Under the pieces are notes generated by a model, which ran no database searches, was not told the DNA's origin, and saw only the letters and a program-made list of their open reading frames with translations. A program made the translations under genes and the position numbers. From contig CALJEJ010000016.1 in NCBI GenBank assembly GCA_938074745.1, positions 1 through 51,676 of the forward strand: a stretch of 51,676 nucleotides of DNA, given 5' to 3'. Shown piece after piece: positions 45,138 through 51,676 of this stretch; within the stretch, counting starts at the first letter, position 1, and every line of letters begins with the position of its first letter. This DNA comes from an uncultured Endomicrobiia bacterium. GTDB taxonomy: Bacteria > Elusimicrobiota > Endomicrobiia > DTEH01.

Positions 45138-46106
45138 TTAATGTCTAACCCGAGTAAAACCAGAAACTTCTATAATTTCAAGTTTACCAAATTTTTTTTC
45201 TACACTGTCAAGAATAAGATTTAATCCTAAAGTGTCTGAAGCTATGTGTCCTGCAATAACTACATTAATATGGTACTTCTCGGCATTTTTATAGTGTTCT
45301 TCGCTTAAATGCATAGCGACAATAGTTCCTACACCTGCAATTGCAAGTTTCTCAAACATTTCAGTAGAACCTTCAGTACCGCCAGTCATGTCTACAAAAA
45401 TTTTGCCTGTTTTACGGGTTGGTGACCCTATTAAAATAGTAGGTCCGTTACCTAAATGTGCTGCAATATCGTATTCTTTAATGGACAACAAGATGTCTAT
45501 TAAGTCTGACAAATACCGTGGTTTCTTTTTATCCAGCAACTTTTGTAGATATGTAGCGACACAATTGTCTGCTGGAGTATGGCAGCACATAAATGGTAAT
45601 CCTAATATTTTTGCTGCGTCTACTGCACGGTTATGGTTGATAGGCATGATACGTCGGGCAACTTCTTTCATTCTTGGTTCCATAATACTTTCTGCAATAT
45701 TTATTGGCACACCAAATTTGTTTAATATTTCAGATTGCATACCCATAACTTCATAAAAATTTTTATATCCTTTTCCTTCAGGATGATGTGCTAACACAAG
45801 GTCAATTTTTTTTCCTTTAGAACGTAACATTTCCGCAAGCAAAATTTCGGGCGTTTCTATGTCTATTCCTACAAGGATGGTTTTTATTTCTTCTTGTCCG
45901 GTTCCGTAAAGTATACGTGTGTCGTTATATGGATTTTCAAATTTTTCAGTATCAAAATATTTTTTTTCTTTTTCAGAGAGTTTTTCATATTGTTGTTTTG
46001 TCTTTTTTAATGTCAAAGAAACTTCTTGTGTTCCTCGTGGGTCGTTCTTTATACCAGTTTGAATTATAAAATCGTAGAGTTCTTTAAGTTTCATCGTAGT
46101 TCCCAT
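45138..46106 (-). CDS. NIF3/DUF34-family protein
   Basis: A 322-residue NIF3-like protein. The metal-site motif LVLAHHPEG lies near residue 103, and AGHIASDTLGLN with the later EVSGF box closes the fold. Family members bind two metals and have been linked to GTP cyclohydrolase I type 2 and to metal handling, but their role is unsettled. It sits between rpsU and dnaG, inside the macromolecular synthesis cluster, which may only reflect cotranscription. A second in-frame ATG at 46094 is possible. Confidence 0.85.
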   Translation of the reverse strand: MGTTMKLKELYDFIIQTGIKNDPRGTQEVSLTLKKTKQQYEKLSEKEKKYFDTEKFENPYNDTRILYGTGQEEIKTILVGIDIETPEILLAEMLRSKGKKIDLVLAHHPEGKGYKNFYEVMGMQSEILNKFGVPINIAESIMEPRMKEVARRIMPINHNRAVDAAKILGLPFMCCHTPADNCVATYLQKLLDKKKPRYLSDLIDILLSIKEYDIAAHLGNGPTILIGSPTRKTGKIFVDMTGGTEGSTEMFEKLAIAGVGTIVAMHLSEEHYKNAEKYHINVVIAGHIASDTLGLNLILDSVEKKFGKLEIIEVSGFTRVRH

Positions 46107-46117
46107 TAATAGTTAGA

Positions 46118-46330
46118 TTATCTTTTTGACTTAGAAAGTTCTCTTTTTTTCCTTTTTATTTCCAGTTTTCGTTTTATAGCAGCCATTTTTTCTTTCTTTA
46201 GCACACTCTGTGATTTATAATACATTTTTTCTCTAGCAAGTTTTAATATTCCTTCTTTTTCTACTTCACGTTTGAATCTTTTCAGTGCTTCATCTAAACT
46301 TTCGCCTTCGCGAATTTTTACTTCTACCAT
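46118..46330 (-). CDS. rpsU: 30S ribosomal protein S21
   Basis: 70 residues: VEVKIREGESLDEALKRFKRE and a very basic C-terminus (KRKLEIKRKKREL). Preceded by a strong AGGAGGGG site. It begins the rpsU...dnaG-rpoD set, as in E. coli and many others. Confidence 0.94.
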   Translation of the reverse strand: MVEVKIREGESLDEALKRFKREVEKEGILKLAREKMYYKSQSVLKKEKMAAIKRKLEIKRKKRELSKSKR

Positions 46331-46364
46331 TCTTTTGTAACCCCTCCTGTTTTAATAAGTTTAA

Positions 46365-46712
46365 TTATCCTGGTGGCCAAGAAAAATTTCTTCCTGCTAA
46401 AACATGAACATGTAAATGTTGAACTTCTTGTCCTGCAGATTTGCCTGTGTTAATTACTGTACGATAACCGGTTTTGTCAAACTGTAAATTTGAAGCAACG
46501 GTTTTTATAACTTCCCATATATCAGATAAGTTTTGTTTATTTTCGTTAGATATTTCGTTTAAAGAACTTATATGTTGTTTAGGAATTACCAATAAATGTA
46601 TTGGTGCTTGTGGATTTATATCTTTAATTACTATAAAATTTGTGTCTTCGTAAACAACTGTACTTGGTAGTTGTTTAGATATAATTTTACAAAATATACA
46701 TTCGGTATTCAT
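46365..46712 (-). CDS. HIT-family nucleotide-binding protein
   Basis: 115 residues from the ATG at 46712, which gives the standard start (CIFCKIISKQLPS); an upstream TTG at 46736 would add an unneeded tail. The HIT motif is QHLHVHVLAG (about 103-112). Such proteins hydrolyse AMP-linked small molecules. The two N-terminal cysteines suggest a zinc site. It is the first gene after the leftward promoter, with a leader of about 110 bases. Confidence 0.9.
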   Translation of the reverse strand: MNTECIFCKIISKQLPSTVVYEDTNFIVIKDINPQAPIHLLVIPKQHISSLNEISNENKQNLSDIWEVIKTVASNLQFDKTGYRTVINTGKSAGQEVQHLHVHVLAGRNFSWPPG

Positions 46713-46827
46713 AAAAGTATTTTTTCTTGCAAACAAAACACACCATACTCTAAAGTAAATATAATAGATAAGATTTTTTGACGAAATGATATATGGTGGT
46801 TTGTTTGCAGATTTTGTTAAGTGTAAT

Positions 46828-46856
46828 AATATACTTGATTAAAAACAATTTGTCAA
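46828..46856 (-). promoter_or_regulatory. Strong sigma70 promoter for HIT-rpsU-NIF3-dnaG-rpoD
   Basis: On the minus strand, a perfect TTGACA (46851-46856) and TATATT (46828-46833) are 17 bases apart. Transcription is expected near 46821. Confidence 0.75.
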
Positions 46857-46986
46857 GTAAATTTTAAAATTTTTATTTTGTGTTTTAGTTTTTATATTTT
46901 TATGCTTGTAATTTCAATACAATTTAATTTTGGTTTAAATACAGTTTGTATGATTTATAGTTACCCCTCCCCTATTTTTATGAAGG

Positions 46987-47021
46987 GTTTCTAAAGTTGA
47001 ACTAAAGATTCTTTTAGAAAC
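46987..47021. repeat. Inverted repeat with 14-base loop
   Basis: GTTTCTAAAG (46987-46996) pairs with CTTTTAGAAAC (47011-47021) apart from one bulged base; the loop is 46997-47010. No T-run follows on either strand. It could be an operator for the flanking promoters or an RNA hairpin. Confidence 0.5.
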
Positions 47022-47068
47022 TGTGAAGTTTTGGTAGAAATTTTTGGTGTTGAATTTTTTAATATATA

Positions 47069-47098
47069 TTGCAAATTTATGTAATGGTTATGTATAAT
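47069..47098 (+). promoter_or_regulatory. Sigma70 promoter for sppA
   Basis: TTGCAA (47069-47074), an 18-base spacer and a perfect TATAAT (47093-47098). An AGAGGTG site (47116-47122) then precedes the ATG at 47131. Confidence 0.72.
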
Positions 47099-47130
47099 AC
47101 ACAAAATCACGAATTAGAGGTGAAAAAATT

Positions 47131-48078
47131 ATGAAGAAAGAAATTTGGTATTATTTGCTTTCAGCATTATTTTTGGCGAGTATAATAATAGGTATTTTAA
47201 TTCTTGTTTCACAACAAAAAAGCCAACAGATACAAAAAGTAAAGCAACCAACCATGTTTTTAAAATCGTATTTGCCTAAAATTGCTGTGATAGACATTTC
47301 TGGTCCTGTTTATTATAGTGATTCAACTGGATGGTTTTCTATGGATGCTAGATATATTTCTACAAAACTAAAAGATTACGCAGAAGATTCACAAATAAAA
47401 GGTATTTTGTTAAGGATTAACTCTCCTGGAGGTTCAGTAGGTGCAGTACAACAAATTTACCGTCAAGTAATGAAAGTTCGCTTGGAACATAAAAAACCAG
47501 TAGTATGTTTTGTTCCGGAGATTTGTGCTTCTGGTGGTTATTATATAGCTTCTGCTGCGGATAAAATAGTTTCTTCACCGGGGGCAATAATAGGTTCTAT
47601 AGGTGTAATTTTGCAGTTAGGTAATATAAGTGGATTGTTTAAAAAAATTGGTGTAAATGTAGAAGTTATAAAATCTTCAAAATATAAAGATATAGGTTCA
47701 ATGTATCGTGACGTTCTTCCAGAGGAACGTAAAATTTTAGAATCCTTAGTAAACTCTGCTTTTGAACAGTTTGTTAATGATATTGCTTTGGGTCGGAATC
47801 TTGACAAAAATGAAGTTTTAAATTTTGCTGATGGAAGAATTTTGATTGCACAACAAGCAAAAGAGTTAAAAATGATAGACGAGCTGGGTGATGAAGACAC
47901 AGCAGTAGAAATTCTCAAACAACTTGCAGGTATTACAGGCAAAGTAAATATTCTAAAAGAACCAAGAACGATAGATATATTTAGATATCTCATAAATGCT
48001 CAAACATATATACAAAAAAACTTATTTCATGAATATCTTTCAACAAAGAAATTTCGTTTTGAATACATTTTTGAATAA
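47131..48078 (+). CDS. sppA: Signal peptide peptidase SppA (short form)
   Basis: A 315-residue S49 protease with one N-terminal membrane helix (about 7-26). The Ser nucleophile is Ser134 in CASGGYYIA, and the Lys base is probably Lys186 in KYKDIGS, 52 residues later as in B. subtilis SppA. RINSPGGSVG near 95 is the oxyanion region. It clears leftover signal peptides from the membrane. It leads a rightward set with dtd. Confidence 0.94.
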   Translation: MKKEIWYYLLSALFLASIIIGILILVSQQKSQQIQKVKQPTMFLKSYLPKIAVIDISGPVYYSDSTGWFSMDARYISTKLKDYAEDSQIKGILLRINSPGGSVGAVQQIYRQVMKVRLEHKKPVVCFVPEICASGGYYIASAADKIVSSPGAIIGSIGVILQLGNISGLFKKIGVNVEVIKSSKYKDIGSMYRDVLPEERKILESLVNSAFEQFVNDIALGRNLDKNEVLNFADGRILIAQQAKELKMIDELGDEDTAVEILKQLAGITGKVNILKEPRTIDIFRYLINAQTYIQKNLFHEYLSTKKFRFEYIFE

Positions 48079-48086
48079 CTAATTAA

Positions 48087-48530
48087 ATGAGAGCAGTACT
48101 ACAAAGAGTAAAAAAAGCGACTGTAAAATTTGCTGAAGTTGTTGAAGAAATTTCAAGAGGGCTTGTGGTATTTGTTGCTGTTGGTAAAGAGGACGATATT
48201 ACAGATATTGAGTGGTTGGCAAAAAAAATTGTGAACTTACGAATTTTTGAGAACGAGGAAGGTAAGTTTGACCGTTCTGTGTTAGATATTCATGGTGAGA
48301 TATTAGTTGTTTCAGAATTTACTTTATATGGAGATTGTAAGAAAGGCAACAGACCTGATTTTAGTTCAGCACAGAAACCTGATATTGCACAACAGTTGTA
48401 TGAGAGATTTGTAGAAGAATTAAAAAAATTTCCTGTTTTAGTGAAAACAGGAAAGTTTAAAGAAAATATGTTAGTGGAAATACATAATGATGGTCCAGTA
48501 ACATTAATTTTAGATACCAGCACTAAATAA
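48087..48530 (+). CDS. dtd: D-aminoacyl-tRNA deacylase
   Basis: A 147-residue DTD with MRAVLQRVKKATV at the start and the Gly-cis-Pro side NRPDFSSA. The usual SQFTL motif reads SEFTL, followed by YGDCKKG; the HNDGPVTLILDT end is standard. It removes D-amino acids from tRNA. It follows sppA by eight bases with no Shine-Dalgarno site, so coupling is likely. Confidence 0.93.
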   Translation: MRAVLQRVKKATVKFAEVVEEISRGLVVFVAVGKEDDITDIEWLAKKIVNLRIFENEEGKFDRSVLDIHGEILVVSEFTLYGDCKKGNRPDFSSAQKPDIAQQLYERFVEELKKFPVLVKTGKFKENMLVEIHNDGPVTLILDTSTK

Positions 48531-49100
48531 ATGAATTTATTTAAAGAGTTAGATACACAACTTTTCTTTCTTGATAGTTGTGCTGTTAACGAAATGTTTA
48601 ATTCCTCACTTAAAAAATATTTAAGTATCACAATATTTTTCTTTTCTTTAGTATGTAAAACGCTGGCAGACCTTATTGTTTCACAAAAAGGTTTGTCAAA
48701 TTTTTATTCTTTAGTAGGTTTTGGAATATTAGGGAAACTTATAATTATTATATTATTTCTTATATGGGTAACATTTTGTTCTGCAGTTTTAAGAAAACAA
48801 GGGGAAATGTATACACTTTTGTATTATATTTTTTCTTCACATTCAGTCTACCTTGTTTTGTTGCCAATAAGTATAATTTTTACATATTTTAATTTAACAG
48901 TTCAGTATTACTTTATAGAAACAGTCGTTTTTTTAATTTTACTTAACCGTGTTATTAGGTACACAAAGTTGTGTTATGGTTTTACCAAAGGTCAGATGTG
49001 GTTAATTATATTTTCTCCAATAATACTACTAACAATATTTATAACTCTTCCAGTTATTCTTGTTCTTTTTTCGACGAAAAAAATTATAAATTTATTTTAA
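48531..49100 (+). CDS. Yip1-like multi-pass membrane protein, function unknown
   Basis: 189 residues with about five membrane segments (near 30-47, 60-82, 95-115, 122-140 and 155-180). The layout resembles the Yip1/DUF1282 group, but I see no decisive motif. Its ATG follows the dtd stop codon with no gap. Function not assigned. Confidence 0.65.
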   Translation: MNLFKELDTQLFFLDSCAVNEMFNSSLKKYLSITIFFFSLVCKTLADLIVSQKGLSNFYSLVGFGILGKLIIIILFLIWVTFCSAVLRKQGEMYTLLYYIFSSHSVYLVLLPISIIFTYFNLTVQYYFIETVVFLILLNRVIRYTKLCYGFTKGQMWLIIFSPIILLTIFITLPVILVLFSTKKIINLF

Positions 49101-49123
49101 TTATACTAACGTAGGTTTGTGTC

Positions 49124-49708
49124 ATGACAAAGCAGCTACTACCGTTGCCAAAAATTGATAGTAACTTTTCTTTAGAAAAGGCGATAAAATCTCGCAGGTC
49201 TATACGAAATTTTGTTAAATATAACCTATCTTTAGAGGAAATTTCGCAGTTATTATGGTCTGCGTATGGAATAACAGATAAAAATACTAACTTTCATTCA
49301 GTTCCTTCTGCAGGTGCTACATTCCCTTTGGAAATATATTACACAACTTCTGAAGGTGTTTTTCATTATATCCCACAAGAACATTCTGTAGAACAAACAA
49401 TTTTTAAAGATATAACCGAAAATTTATCTAATGTATGTTGGAACCAACAGTTTATAAAAAAAGCAAGTATATCAATAATTATCTGTGCTGTATATGAACG
49501 TACAACTTTGTATTATGGCGAGCGCGGGTATAGGTATGTATATATTGAAGTAGGCCATGTTGCTGAGAACTTATGTCTGCAAGCAGTAAGTTTAGGGTTA
49601 GGTTCTGTATGTATTGGTGCATTTGATGATGCCCGACTAAAGAAATTACTTTTATTACCCAAAGATGTAGAACCTATATATATCGTAACCATTGGAAAAC
49701 CTAAATAA
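49124..49708 (+). CDS. SagB-type nitroreductase-fold oxidoreductase
   Basis: A 194-residue FMN-binding nitroreductase-family protein. SRRSIRNF near residue 24 binds FMN phosphate; SAGATFPLEIYY, then GHVAENLCLQAVSLGLGSVCIGAF are typical of the SagB/ThcOx subgroup. SagB enzymes oxidise azolines in peptide natural products, but no cyclodehydratase or precursor peptide is nearby, and many members have other, unknown substrates. It overlaps the opposite DUF4416 gene by eight bases. Confidence 0.85.
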   Translation: MTKQLLPLPKIDSNFSLEKAIKSRRSIRNFVKYNLSLEEISQLLWSAYGITDKNTNFHSVPSAGATFPLEIYYTTSEGVFHYIPQEHSVEQTIFKDITENLSNVCWNQQFIKKASISIIICAVYERTTLYYGERGYRYVYIEVGHVAENLCLQAVSLGLGSVCIGAFDDARLKKLLLLPKDVEPIYIVTIGKPK

Positions 49709-50300
49709 TTTCTTTTGTATTATTCAGTGAAGTTTTTTTGACCCAGTTGTCTCTTATAAAACTAAAAAAATTTATTGCTTGAACTGTTTTGTAATCAGGA
49801 TATGTCCAAGCTAAAAATTCAAACTTGCCATGTTTGTAAACCAAAGTAACTTCAGCATAAATTCCTTCTGCGAGATATATCCGATGAGCAAAATTTTTTG
49901 TAGAGAAAAGTACAAGTTTTGACCCTTCAATATATCCAGGGTCAAGATTAAGTTTACGATTACCGGATTTGTCAGTAAAATTTTCCTGTTCAAGCTTGTT
50001 TGTAAAAATTTTTATTTTCCAGAGTTGTTCTGGTGAAACCAACGGGGTGAAACTTATCCAGTAACGTAAAATTTCTTTACCCATTTCGTTGGTATAATAA
50101 TCTGTGAAATCAAAATTTATAATTTCACTGTTTGATTCAATAGTAAACCCACTAGGACTAAACAAACTTTGCAGTTGGGAATTTATTTTTTGTACGATAT
50201 CACTATGAGAAGAAATATTAAACTTATTTTCTATCCAATCCTTAGAGACTAAAATACCACAAATAAGTGTTACTTTAAGTGGTGGTTTAAGTTTCCCCAT
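49701..50300 (-). CDS. DUF4416 family protein
   Basis: 199 residues with the DUF4416 pattern: LICGILVSKDW at the start, FDFTDYYTNEMGKEILR, RKLNLDPGYI, LVLFSTKNFAHRIYL and GIYAEVTLVY. Function is unknown; members occur in anaerobic Gram-negative bacteria. It stands alone on this strand and ends convergent with the nitroreductase gene. Confidence 0.88.
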   Translation of the reverse strand: MGKLKPPLKVTLICGILVSKDWIENKFNISSHSDIVQKINSQLQSLFSPSGFTIESNSEIINFDFTDYYTNEMGKEILRYWISFTPLVSPEQLWKIKIFTNKLEQENFTDKSGNRKLNLDPGYIEGSKLVLFSTKNFAHRIYLAEGIYAEVTLVYKHGKFEFLAWTYPDYKTVQAINFFSFIRDNWVKKTSLNNTKEII

Positions 50301-50306
50301 GATTTT

Positions 50307-50335
50307 TTTATATTAAAAAAATAAACCAGATACAA
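50307..50335 (-). promoter_or_regulatory. Promoter for the DUF4416 gene
   Basis: On the minus strand, TTGTAT (50330-50335) and TATAAA (50307-50312) are 17 bases apart. The -10 box ends six bases before the ATG and there is no Shine-Dalgarno site, so the message would be leaderless. Confidence 0.5.
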
Positions 50336-50337
50336 TA

Positions 50338-50366
50338 TTGACTGTTAAACAAAAATTTTGTAAAAA
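50338..50366 (+). promoter_or_regulatory. Candidate promoter for the ECF sigma gene
   Basis: TTGACT (50338-50343), a 17-base spacer and a poor -10 (TAAAAA, 50361-50366), eleven bases before the ATG. No Shine-Dalgarno site is seen. It may instead be read by the encoded sigma factor. Confidence 0.4.
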
Positions 50367-50377
50367 CACAAACAACC

Positions 50378-51010
50378 ATGAATACTTCTGTTCAAACAAC
50401 AAAACTTAAAGAACTTCCAGACGAAACACTTGTAGACCTTGCAAAAAAAGGTAATACATCAGCATTTGAACATTTAATAAAAAGGCATGAGGATAGAATC
50501 TATTCTTTGATATATAGAATTCTTAATGACAAAGACGAAACATATGATGCTCTTCAAGAGACAGTAATAAATGCGTTTCAACATTTAAAAAACTTTCGTG
50601 GGAAATCTACATTTTTAACTTGGATATCTCGGATTGCAATCAACTGTGCTTTGATGCGGAAACGTGCTCAAAAAAAGTATGCTATATCTACAGATGATGG
50701 CGATAATTTACCTAAATACGTGGATATCTCTAATGCTGAACATATAACTGATTGGTCTTCTGACCCAACTTTAAGTATGGAAAGCAAAGAGTTAAAGAAA
50801 GTATTAAATGATTCGTTACAGAAAATTCCAGAAAAATATCGTAATGTAATAATTTTAAAAGATCTTGAAAACAGACCAATAGAAGAAGTTGCAAAAACAT
50901 TAAATATTTCAGTTGCAGCAACAAAGTCAAGGTTACACAGAGCACGAATGTATCTACGTTGGTTACTTGAACAGTATGTTAAACAAGTTTATGGTACGAA
51001 ATATAAATAA
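50378..51010 (+). CDS. ECF-type RNA polymerase sigma factor
   Basis: 210 residues with sigma region 2 (about 15-90: AFEHLIKRHEDRIYSLIYRIL, DALQETVINAFQHLKNFRG, FLTWISRIAINCALM), an acidic linker, and region 4 (about 140-195: IPEKYRNVIILKDLENRPIEEVA, VAATKSRLHRAR). It has the RpoE-like two-domain shape. The next gene is a zinc-finger anti-sigma candidate, and the V/A-ATPase genes follow, which suggests the module may control that operon or itself. Confidence 0.93.
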   Translation: MNTSVQTTKLKELPDETLVDLAKKGNTSAFEHLIKRHEDRIYSLIYRILNDKDETYDALQETVINAFQHLKNFRGKSTFLTWISRIAINCALMRKRAQKKYAISTDDGDNLPKYVDISNAEHITDWSSDPTLSMESKELKKVLNDSLQKIPEKYRNVIILKDLENRPIEEVAKTLNISVAATKSRLHRARMYLRWLLEQYVKQVYGTKYK

Positions 51011-51039
51011 TGTAAATATTTTAGGTTTGGAGGGGAAAA

Positions 51040-51300
51040 ATGTTGATTAGATGCAAAGATATTTTTGAATTTATATCTGAAATGTACGATTCAGAACTTG
51101 AAGAAGAAATTTTTAACGACGTAATGGAACATATAAACCATTGTGAGAGATGTCTTGCTTTATATCATACTTTTAACAAAACAGTGGATTTATACCGCTC
51201 ATTAAAACCTGTAAAACTTCCTGCTAAGAAAAAAAGACAATTTCATAGATGGTTACATATAGAAATACGTAAAATTTCTGTTAGATATTTTCGTAGGTAA
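51040..51300 (+). CDS. Soluble zinc-finger (ZAS-like) anti-sigma candidate
   Basis: An 86-residue protein with the ZAS pattern: Cys5, then HINHCERC (about 31-38, His-x3-Cys-x2-Cys), fitting one zinc. No membrane helix is present, so it would act in the cytosol, perhaps as a redox- or zinc-sensing switch on the sigma factor 30 bases upstream. A strong GGAGGGG site (51029-51035) precedes the ATG. Confidence 0.75.
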   Translation: MLIRCKDIFEFISEMYDSELEEEIFNDVMEHINHCERCLALYHTFNKTVDLYRSLKPVKLPAKKKRQFHRWLHIEIRKISVRYFRR

Positions 51301-51305
51301 AATTT

Positions 51306-51635
51306 ATGAGTGAAGCACAGAAATATATAGAAGAAATATTAAATTTAGAACAACAAAACGAAGCTAAAATTAAAGAACTAATTGCATCACATAAACAACA
51401 AATAACAAATTATGAAACACAACTTGCACAACAACTAGAACAAAAACTTTTAGAATTACAATCACAACAAAAGTCTTACTTGGAACAAGAAATAAAAAAC
51501 TACGAAATAATGTTAAACGAAGAATTTAACAACAAATTAAATGAGATAGCCACTAAATTAAAACTAACCCAGACACAAAAAGAACAAGCAATAAAATTTA
51601 TCATTTATAAAATTTTAAACTATGGCAATAAGTGA
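51306..51635 (+). CDS. Coiled-coil protein, probable V/A-type ATPase stalk subunit (H/G-like)
   Basis: 109 residues, nearly all helix and rich in Gln, Glu and Lys (coiled coil about 5-85). It resembles the small peripheral-stalk subunit (AhaH/NtpF-like) that opens V/A-ATPase operons. The call rests on shape and on the position before the next reading frame, not on a motif. Its end overlaps the next gene by 14 bases. Confidence 0.5.
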   Translation: MSEAQKYIEEILNLEQQNEAKIKELIASHKQQITNYETQLAQQLEQKLLELQSQQKSYLEQEIKNYEIMLNEEFNNKLNEIATKLKLTQTQKEQAIKFIIYKILNYGNK

Positions 51636-51676
51636 AATACTTAAAGCAACAATTTTGATATCTCAAGATGAGTATT
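51622..51676 (+). CDS. Start of next gene, possibly V/A-type ATPase subunit I (partial)
   Basis: An ATG at 51622 opens a frame (MAISEILKATILISQDEY) running off the window. Subunit I proteins often start with a short basic then Ile-rich strand like this, but 18 residues cannot prove it. Confidence 0.35.
   Translation, partial: MAISEILKATILISQDEY

Larger units (their letters stand above)
46713..47130. other. Divergent intergenic region between HIT and sppA
   Basis: 418 bases without a credible gene. It holds a leftward promoter (46828-46856), a rightward promoter (47069-47098) and an imperfect inverted repeat (46987-47021) lying between them. A GGGGAGGGG run (minus strand, about 46965-46973) looks like a Shine-Dalgarno site but has no ATG, GTG or TTG start at a usable distance. 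No tRNA or known small RNA was recognised. Confidence 0.7.

Noticed and set aside
46860-46975. A possible short peptide gene after the GGGGAGGGG run on the minus strand.
   Set aside because: The only usable start would be ATA, the frame ends after about 19 codons, and the strong promoter lies downstream of it.
1-51676. CRISPR arrays, insertion sequences, phage genes, toxin-antitoxin or restriction systems.
   Set aside because: I saw no spaced direct repeats, transposase or integrase motifs, or recognisable defence genes. AddAB is general recombination machinery.

Overview
The window is a compact, very AT-rich bacterial chromosome segment with about 49 protein genes and one tRNA gene. I see no transposase, phage gene, CRISPR array or rRNA. 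The cell has two membranes (a TamB-like protein), makes phosphatidylethanolamine (PssA and Psd), makes leucine, and probably lives anaerobically: it carries a DUF39/COG1900 homocysteine-synthesis protein, and the start of what looks like a V/A-type ATPase operon sits at the right edge. This fits an uncultured Gram-negative anaerobe of the Elusimicrobiota/Omnitrophota kind, but no marker here fixes the phylum and that placement is a guess.

Layout. 1-8127 (+): the 3' part of a TamB-like gene, the biotin transporter component BioY, a large exported protein joining a GHL10 (DigH-like) glycosidase to an Amidase_3 domain, and an NlpC/P60 protein. This is an envelope and peptidoglycan block. 8148-16413 (-): AddB and AddA (recombination nuclease-helicase), the homocysteine protein, a membrane-anchored CBM48-like protein and a small membrane coiled-coil protein. 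16503-17666 (+): an M20 metallopeptidase. 17690-46712 (-): a nearly unbroken run of core genes. In transcription order it holds HIT, rpsU, NIF3, dnaG, rpoD, rplT, KtrB/KtrA-type K+ uptake, TPR, pheS, pheT, rpsF, ssb, ilvC, psd, pssA, leuA, leuC, leuD, leuB, asd, ChbG-like, truA, a small unknown gene, glmU, prs, rplY, pth, tRNA-Val, thrS, infC, rpmI and an exported tandem SpoVG-like protein. 47131-49708 (+): sppA, dtd, a Yip1-like membrane protein and a SagB-like nitroreductase. 49701-50300 (-): DUF4416. 50378-51676 (+): an ECF sigma factor, a soluble zinc-finger anti-sigma candidate, and the first genes of a probable V/A-ATPase operon.

How the parts work together. The amidase/DigH fusion and the NlpC protein could together strip, cut and trim peptidoglycan. 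ilvC, leuA, leuC, leuD and leuB give part of branched-chain amino acid synthesis. Asd makes aspartate semialdehyde, which the homocysteine protein may use. Several core translation and replication genes (rpsU, dnaG, rpoD) share one promoter region.

The most interesting points are the DigH-amidase fusion, the exported tandem SpoVG-like protein, the HcyBio/CBM48/coiled-coil cluster, a ThrRS without the TGS domain, and two divergent promoter pairs whose -10 boxes lie only 6-11 nt before the start codons (leaderless-type expression). I did not find a clearly new defence or mobile system.
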